A stretch of DNA of 11,366 nucleotides, taken from contig JAPPKP010000294.1 in the NCBI GenBank assembly GCA_028819955.1, positions 1-11,366 of the forward strand, given 5' to 3'. How positions within the stretch are numbered: position 1 is the stretch's first letter; every line of letters starts with the position of its first letter. The DNA comes from Rhodospirillaceae bacterium (GTDB lineage Bacteria > Pseudomonadota > Alphaproteobacteria > UBA828). A program made the position numbers and the translations under genes. Shown here in pieces: positions 6,740-11,366 of the stretch. The notes beneath the pieces were generated by a model that saw only the letters and a program-made list of their open reading frames with translations, had not been told where the DNA came from and did not search any database.

Positions 6740-9070
6740 CTACATCCTGACCCGCGACTTTTCGGGATCGTAGAAGGGGAACGGGACGACCGACGCCTCT
6801 AGGCGCTTCTGCACGCCGTCGAGCTGGCCGACCTCGACGGCGGTGCCGAGCGCGGCATGCTCCACCGCCATGCGGCAGAGCGCGATGGACTTGCCCGTCA
6901 TCGGCGAGCGGGTGCCCGATGTGACCACGCCCACCCGGTGGCGGCCGACGAACACGCCATCGCCGTGGCTCGCCACTTCGTCCCCGGCAAGCTCAAGTCC
7001 GACCAGGACGCGCTGCGGGTTGGCCTTGCGCTTGATGAGCGCCGCCTTGCCGCAGAAGTCGTCCTGCTTGGACTTGAGCGGCGCCGTGAAGCCGATCCCG
7101 GCCTCGAAGGGGTCGGTCTGATCGTCGAACTCGTAGCCTGAGAAGATCAGTCCTGCCTCGATCCGCAGGATATCGAGAGCCTCCAGGCCGAGCGGGCTGA
7201 GGCCGTGCGGCTCGCCGGCCGCCCAAACCGTATCCCACACCGCTTCGCAGTCCGAGGGGTGGCAGAAAACCTCGTAGCCGAGCTCACCGGTGTAGCCCGT
7301 GCGCGAGACCACGAGCGCAGGCCCGTCCGGCTCGCCCAGCCGGCCGATGGTGAAGCGGAACCAGCCAAGCTCTTCGATGCTCGGCTGTGCCGGCGGGGTC
7401 CACAGGATCTCGCTCACCACCTGCCGGCTCAGCGACCCCTGGACCGAGAGGTTGTGGAGCTGGTCGGTGGAGGAGCGGACCCAGACGTCGAGGCCGAGCG
7501 TCTCGGCCTGCTCGCGCAGCCAGGCGCCGCCATGATCGCTGCCGCCGATCCAGCGGAAGTTGTCCTGGCCCAGCCGGAACAGGGTTCCGTCGTCGAGCAT
7601 CGTGCCGGTGTCGTAGCACATGGCGGTGTAGACCACCTGGCCCACCGCGAGCCTCCGCACGTTGCGGGTCAGGCAGTGCTGCAGCAGCGCCTCCGCCCCC
7701 GGCCCCAGCACCTCGAACTTGCGGAGCGGCGAGAGGTCGATGGCGGCGACCCGCTCGCGGCAGGCCCAGTATTCCGAGATCGGCCCGACACCGGTGTAAC
7801 TGTTGGGCAGCCAGTAGCCGTTGTACTCGACAAAGTCGCGGGTGAGGCCGCTGGTGCGGGCGTGAAAGCCGGTTTGCTTGGTCATGGTCACGTCCGCATC
7901 CGGTTGCTTGAAGTGGCCGACGGCGCGCGTGAAGGACTCCGTCTCCGGATAGACGCGCACGTGAATGTCGGTGGGGTTCCAGCCGTTCGCCGCGTCGATG
8001 TCGTCCGGGCAGGCGGACGAGACGCAGACCAGATCGGTCAGCGCCCGCAGCAGGACGTAGTCGCCTGGGCGCGACCACGGCTCGTCGAGGACGAACAAGT
8101 TCTGGCCATCGACCTCAGTGTTGTAGAAGAAGTTCATGGCCATCCAGCCGCGCCGGGGCTGAATTGCATACGACTCCAGAGCCATGTTGAAGTTGTCCGA
8201 GCAGTTGGCGTGGCCGGGGTAGCCCTGGTCCTCGTAATACTTGGCGGCGCAGGCCAACCCGAAGGCGTCGTGGCGCATACAGGTGTCCTGCACCACCTCG
8301 ATCAGCGCTGTGAAATCCTGGTCGAGATACTTGGCCCGCTGGCCCGGATGGGGATAGCCGAGCCCCATCAGCGAGCGGGTGGTGGTCACGTCGAGGCAGC
8401 GCTCGACTCCCTCGTCCAGCCGCGCGCGATGAAAGGCCTGGAAGTCCGTGCACTGGCGCCCGTCGACATCGATGATCTGGACCCACTCGCCGGCGCGCAC
8501 CTCGTAGCTCGCGGCCGTGCGGCGGTCGATCCGCTGGTCGAGGCGCGGGTCCGCCAGCGGCTCGGGCAGCACCGCCTCGCCCGCCGGCGCGGCGCCCGGG
8601 GGGCGCTCGACGAACACCACGACAGGCGTCGCCGGGTCCTGCCCGTCGGGGGCCATGGGCGCGCCGGGCGTCGCCACGATCACCGTGCCGGCGCCGCTCG
8701 CGCTGAAAGACACCTCCTCGCCTGCGCGGCTCTCCGGCCCGAACAGGTCGAGGGACGAGGCGCCGGCAAGGTCGCGGTCGATATTGGCGGCGCCGTCAGC
8801 GACAAGCTGGCGCAGGCCGGCGGCGCTTCCCCCTGCCCTCTGCCCCAGCATGTTCTCGGCAAACCGGCCGTCGCCCGCCAGGCAGACAAGCTCGCAGACC
8901 TGCCCGCCTTCGGCGTTGACGAGGCGGATGACGTCGCCGCCCGCGATCCGTATGGCCCGCGCGCTCCGGCCCGGAACGACGTAGCGCTCCACCCCCGGCG
9001 GCAGCACGAGCAGGCCCGGCCGTCGCACGCCGCGCGGGAAGCGCGTTCCACTGGCTGAAACGAGTTCCAT
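6740..9070 (-). CDS. DUF1989-GcvT multidomain protein (urea-carboxylase-associated-like domain fused to aminomethyltransferase)
   Basis: A 776-residue cytoplasmic enzyme, apparently three-part. Residues ~25-160 look like a degenerate DUF1989 half (RAIRIAGGDVIRLVNAEGG) lacking the usual Cys/His motifs. Residues ~188-375 are a canonical DUF1989 domain: VRAGEWVQIIDVDGRQCTDF, ER at 223-224, MRHDAF (265-270), HANCSDNF (287-294), SSACPDD (351-357) and NGWNP. Residues ~398-770 are a full GcvT fold with MLDDG (491-495), SRTGYTGELGYEVF and LGLEALDILRIEAGL, motifs involved in folate binding and catalysis. DUF1989 proteins UAAP1/2 form carboxyguanidine deiminase in guanidine degradation; GcvT relatives pass one-carbon units from amines to tetrahydrofolate. 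The start at 9070 has GGAAAGG 8 nt upstream; a longer reading from 9208 would overlap the permease gene. It follows the ProW-type permease by 25 bp, so the substrate is probably a transported methylated amine (inference). Confidence 0.88.
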   Translation of the reverse strand: MELVSASGTRFPRGVRRPGLLVLPPGVERYVVPGRSARAIRIAGGDVIRLVNAEGGQVCELVCLAGDGRFAENMLGQRAGGSAAGLRQLVADGAANIDRDLAGASSLDLFGPESRAGEEVSFSASGAGTVIVATPGAPMAPDGQDPATPVVVFVERPPGAAPAGEAVLPEPLADPRLDQRIDRRTAASYEVRAGEWVQIIDVDGRQCTDFQAFHRARLDEGVERCLDVTTTRSLMGLGYPHPGQRAKYLDQDFTALIEVVQDTCMRHDAFGLACAAKYYEDQGYPGHANCSDNFNMALESYAIQPRRGWMAMNFFYNTEVDGQNLFVLDEPWSRPGDYVLLRALTDLVCVSSACPDDIDAANGWNPTDIHVRVYPETESFTRAVGHFKQPDADVTMTKQTGFHARTSGLTRDFVEYNGYWLPNSYTGVGPISEYWACRERVAAIDLSPLRKFEVLGPGAEALLQHCLTRNVRRLAVGQVVYTAMCYDTGTMLDDGTLFRLGQDNFRWIGGSDHGGAWLREQAETLGLDVWVRSSTDQLHNLSVQGSLSRQVVSEILWTPPAQPSIEELGWFRFTIGRLGEPDGPALVVSRTGYTGELGYEVFCHPSDCEAVWDTVWAAGEPHGLSPLGLEALDILRIEAGLIFSGYEFDDQTDPFEAGIGFTAPLKSKQDDFCGKAALIKRKANPQRVLVGLELAGDEVASHGDGVFVGRHRVGVVTSGTRSPMTGKSIALCRMAVEHAALGTAVEVGQLDGVQKRLEASVVPFPFYDPEKSRVRM

Positions 9071-9078
9071 GACGTGCG

Positions 9079-9085
9079 CCTTTCC
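9079..9085 (-). promoter_or_regulatory. Ribosome-binding site that sets the start of the DUF1989-GcvT gene
   Basis: The minus strand reads GGAAAGG 8 nt before the ATG at 9070, in the 25-bp gap after the permease stop. This supports 9070 and rejects the upstream in-frame start at 9208, whose 46 extra residues would lie inside the permease gene and are rich in Ser, Trp and Arg. Confidence 0.6.
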
Positions 9086-9095
9086 GTCAATCCGC

Positions 9096-11096
9096 TCAGG
9101 CCAGGCCCAGCTGGCGCCGGCGCTGCTCCGACCACTCCACCACCAGGCGATCCACCGTGAGGCCGATGAAGGCCACGCAGAGCCCGATAACAAGACCCTT
9201 GCCCGCATCGGCGAAGGTGAGCGCCCGGAAGATCTCCTGGCCCAGGTCCTTGGTCCCGATGAAGGCGGCGATGATCACCATGAAGAGCCCGAACATGATG
9301 GTCTGATTGACCCCCAGCATGATCTCGGGGAAGGCTAAAGGCATCCGCACCTTCCACAGGATCTGCCGGGGCGTGCAGCCGGCGGTGACCGCGGCCTCGA
9401 TGGTCTCGCTGGGCACGCCGCGCAGCCCGAAGATGGTGTAGCGGACGATGGGGATCGCCGCATAGATCACGATGGCGGTGATCGCCGCCACGTCGCCCAC
9501 CTGGAACAGCATGATCACCGGGATCAGGTAGATGAACGACGGGAAGGTCTGGAAGGTGTCGCAGAGGAGTTGCACGAAGCGCGTGCGCCGCGCCGTCTTC
9601 GACGCCCAGATGCCGAGCGGCAGCCCGAAGATCAGGCAGAGGATGAGCGCGAAGAAGACCATGTAGGCGGTGATCGACGCCCGCTCCCAGAAGCCCGTGA
9701 GCGCGATGAAGCAGACGAAGCCCGCCGCCGTCGCCGCCAGCCTCGGGCCTGCGAGGCGCCAGCCGATGGCGCCGGCCAGCGAGGCCACCGCGATCCACGG
9801 CATCCACTGGAAGCCCGTGCGCAGCGGGATCAGCACGTGGACCAGCAGGCCGTCGCGGATGATGGAAAGCGGGTCGTAGAGCGTGAACGTGATGAATTCG
9901 ACGACCATGTCCCAGAAGGGTGCGGTGGTGATCGTCGCGTTCTTGGGCAGCGTCTGTGCGTAGGGCGTGAGCAGCGACGCGACGATCGACGCGGCGATGA
10001 CGATGCCTGCCGCCATCAGGTAGGGATGCACCCGCCAGAAGGGGCCGTCGGGGCGACGCTCGGGCTGCTTCTCGGAGAGCGCCCGGCTCAGCCGGTCGAG
10101 CATCACCGCCATCAGCACCACGGCGACGCCGTTCTCCAGCGCCTGCCCGAGACGCAGGCTCTGGAGGCGGAACAGCAGGTCCTGGCCCAACCCCTTGGCA
10201 CCGACGAAGGAGGCGATCACGACCATCGCCAGGCACTGCATGATGACCTGGTTGACGCCCAGCATGAGCGAATCGCGGGCGGCCGGAATCTCGACCCTGA
10301 AGAGCATCTGCCAGCGCGTGCAGCCGGCCATCACGCCGGCCTCGCGCACCTCCTCGGAGACCCCCTTGAGCCCGAGCAGCGTGAGCCGCGTCATCGGCGG
10401 GATGGCGAAGAGAATGGTCGCGATGGCGCCGGCCCGATGCGAGACGCCGATGAAGAGCGCGACCGGGATCAGGTAGGAGAAGTGCGGCAGCGACTGCATG
10501 ACGTTGAGCAACGGCCAGAGCGCCCGCTCGAAGGGCCGCGACTTGGCCCCCGCCACGCCGAGTGCGACGCCGACGGCGGCTGCGATCGGCGCCGAAACCA
10601 GGACGACGGAGAGCGTCGTCATGGAGAGCGACCACTTGCCGAAGACGGCGAAGTAGACGATGCAGCCGCCGGCCAGCAGCGCGAGCCGCCAGCCCTTCAG
10701 CCACCAGCCGAAGACCGCGGCGAGACCCGCGATCATGATCCACGGGATGGCGGGGATGCCGATCGACCTGAAGCCCCCCGCGAGCAGGCCGTGCACGATG
10801 TCGAGCGGCCACTCGATGCCGAAGGCGATCGCCCGCGTCACGTCCTTGACCGTGAAGACGCCAAAGATCTCGTGCTTGTGGAAGACGTCGACGACGACGT
10901 TGATCCAGTCGATGAAGGGTACCGCGATGTCCCGGGGCCAGACGATCCCGGCCTCGGGCAGAATGGGCTTGAGCGCGAGGAGGACGACGAAGGGCACCAG
11001 GACCAGCAGCGGCCCCACCCCCGGCGTGCGCCAGAGGCGGCGGCTGGCCGCAACCGATCCCGAGATCGATCCTCCGAGGGTCCGCTCCGCGGCCAT
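9096..11096 (-). CDS. Glycine betaine/proline-type ABC transporter permease, tandem-fused (ProW-like)
   Basis: Inner-membrane permease of an OpuA/ProU-type importer. From the ATG at 11096 it has 666 residues, about twice a single ProW permease, because two homologous halves are fused. Each half has the permease core with its own ATPase-contact loop: EEVREAGVMAGCTRWQMLFR in the first and SETIEAAVTAGCTPRQILWK in the second, each followed by IP/MP and LMLGVNQ or IMLGVNQ. Parallel segments SLPHFSYLIPV and TFPSFIYLIPV confirm the duplication. The chain could thus form the whole channel without a second copy. The ATG is 4 bp after the proV-like stop; the ribosome-binding site is weak, so coupling is likely. 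A reading extended to 11162 would overlap proV and is not family-like. Possible substrates are betaines, proline, choline derivatives or other quaternary amines. Confidence 0.92.
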   Translation of the reverse strand: MAAERTLGGSISGSVAASRRLWRTPGVGPLLVLVPFVVLLALKPILPEAGIVWPRDIAVPFIDWINVVVDVFHKHEIFGVFTVKDVTRAIAFGIEWPLDIVHGLLAGGFRSIGIPAIPWIMIAGLAAVFGWWLKGWRLALLAGGCIVYFAVFGKWSLSMTTLSVVLVSAPIAAAVGVALGVAGAKSRPFERALWPLLNVMQSLPHFSYLIPVALFIGVSHRAGAIATILFAIPPMTRLTLLGLKGVSEEVREAGVMAGCTRWQMLFRVEIPAARDSLMLGVNQVIMQCLAMVVIASFVGAKGLGQDLLFRLQSLRLGQALENGVAVVLMAVMLDRLSRALSEKQPERRPDGPFWRVHPYLMAAGIVIAASIVASLLTPYAQTLPKNATITTAPFWDMVVEFITFTLYDPLSIIRDGLLVHVLIPLRTGFQWMPWIAVASLAGAIGWRLAGPRLAATAAGFVCFIALTGFWERASITAYMVFFALILCLIFGLPLGIWASKTARRTRFVQLLCDTFQTFPSFIYLIPVIMLFQVGDVAAITAIVIYAAIPIVRYTIFGLRGVPSETIEAAVTAGCTPRQILWKVRMPLAFPEIMLGVNQTIMFGLFMVIIAAFIGTKDLGQEIFRALTFADAGKGLVIGLCVAFIGLTVDRLVVEWSEQRRRQLGLA

Positions 11097-11100
11097 GGCC

Positions 11101-11366
11101 CTATGAGCGGTCGGCGTACATCGCGTCGACGAGGTTGAAGCGGTCGACCACGCCCACCGCACGGCCTCTCTCGTCGACGACCGCCACCGGGTGCTCGGCC
11201 TCGATCACCTGCGGCGCGACGTCCGCCAACGTGGAGTCGGCGCTCACCTCGCCCTGCGTCGACTCGCCGGCAGCGGCGGGGCGCACGGCCGACGCCACGG
11301 TGAGCAGGCGATCCCGCGCCACGTCCTTGGTGAACTCGCGCACGTAGTCGGTCTCGGGGTTCTCGA
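11101..11366 (-). CDS. Glycine betaine/proline-type ABC transporter ATP-binding protein, C-terminal part (ProV-like), cut by window edge
   Basis: The last 87 codons of a ProV/OpuAA-type ATPase; the gene continues past 11366. The first visible residues, ENPETDYVREFTKDV, are the conserved linker that follows the ATPase core in ProV proteins (NP..DYV..F). A regulatory tail follows, with TLADVAPQVIEAEHPVAVVD and GRAVGVVDRFNLVDAMY, which looks like a single CBS motif. Escherichia coli ProV has a longer tail with two CBS motifs, so this tail seems shortened. CBS domains in OpuA sense ionic strength; a reduced tail may mean weaker osmotic control and a catabolic rather than osmoprotective role (inference). 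An in-frame GTG at 11343 is not the real start. The permease gene begins 4 bp after the stop. Confidence 0.88.
   Translation of the reverse strand, partial: ENPETDYVREFTKDVARDRLLTVASAVRPAAAGESTQGEVSADSTLADVAPQVIEAEHPVAVVDERGRAVGVVDRFNLVDAMYADRS

Noticed and set aside
7205..9058. Long plus-strand open frame (about 617 codons) opposite the DUF1989-GcvT gene
   Set aside because: It is antisense to a gene with clear family motifs, and the translation is rich in Arg, Ala, Gly, His and Asp with no recognisable domain. Such frames are expected in GC-rich DNA.
9071..9208. Possible 46-residue N-terminal extension of the DUF1989-GcvT protein
   Set aside because: It would overlap the permease gene by more than 100 bp, is unlike any domain, and the internal ATG at 9070 has a good ribosome-binding site.
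8680..10812. Long minus-strand open frame overlapping the tandem permease and the DUF1989-GcvT gene in another frame
   Set aside because: The two in-frame products have strong family matches; the alternative translation is Arg/His/Ala-rich and shows no membrane or enzyme motif.
9570..11138. Long plus-strand open frame (about 522 codons) opposite the permease gene
   Set aside because: Highly charged, low-complexity translation antisense to a well-supported membrane protein.
11101..11343. Small stand-alone CBS protein starting at the GTG at 11343
   Set aside because: The codons upstream to the window edge continue in frame and spell the conserved ProV linker ENPETDY, so this is the 3' end of a larger gene.
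1..11366. Guanidine-degradation cluster with guanidine riboswitch, suggested by DUF1989 and an amidase
   Set aside because: No urea/guanidine carboxylase is in the window, I see no ykkC-type motif, and the amidase resembles the cyclic-dimer-hydrolase-like branch more than allophanate hydrolase.

Overview
The window is GC-rich, has tightly packed genes, and carries a Tat-dependent solute-binding protein, two ABC uptake systems and several amine or amide enzymes. This looks like chromosomal DNA of an alphaproteobacterium with a large catabolic repertoire (inferred from style and gene content; no rRNA or other phylogenetic marker is present). I see no tRNA, rRNA, CRISPR array, insertion sequence or phage gene.

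Left part, minus strand (1-3825): a branched-chain/amide-type (HAAT) ABC importer transcribed right to left. The order is Tat-exported binding protein, LivG-like ATPase, LivF-like ATPase, LivH-like permease, and then, at the very window edge, an ATG overlapping the livH stop that probably starts livM. Gaps are 8-18 bp, so this is one operon. The LivG-like ATPase has a strongly altered ABC signature motif.

Middle, plus strand (4119-6666): divergently from the binding protein run a secreted spondin-domain protein, an OsmC/Ohr-family thiol protein and an amidase-signature hydrolase. The 293-bp divergent region holds a perfect CAATTGG-N6-CCAATTG inverted repeat and a leader hairpin. A 28-nt hairpin with a GNRA-type loop separates the first two plus-strand genes. 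The amidase keeps its Lys-Ser-Ser triad but has Phe at a conserved oxyanion-hole Gly. It also ends early: the usual C-terminal helix is still readable in the same frame after the stop, interrupted by a second stop. It appears to be decaying.

Right part, minus strand (6740-11366): a glycine-betaine/proline-type transporter (3' end of proV, then a double-length proW with two fused permease halves) followed 25 bp later by an unusual 776-residue protein. That protein joins a degenerate DUF1989-like segment, a canonical DUF1989 domain and a complete GcvT-type aminomethyltransferase. The arrangement suggests that an N-methylated or quaternary amine is imported, then processed by a DUF1989 (carboxyguanidine-deiminase-like) centre and a folate-dependent methyl or aminomethyl transfer domain. 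The substrate is not known from the sequence. This transporter plus multidomain enzyme is the best candidate here for an undescribed pathway.
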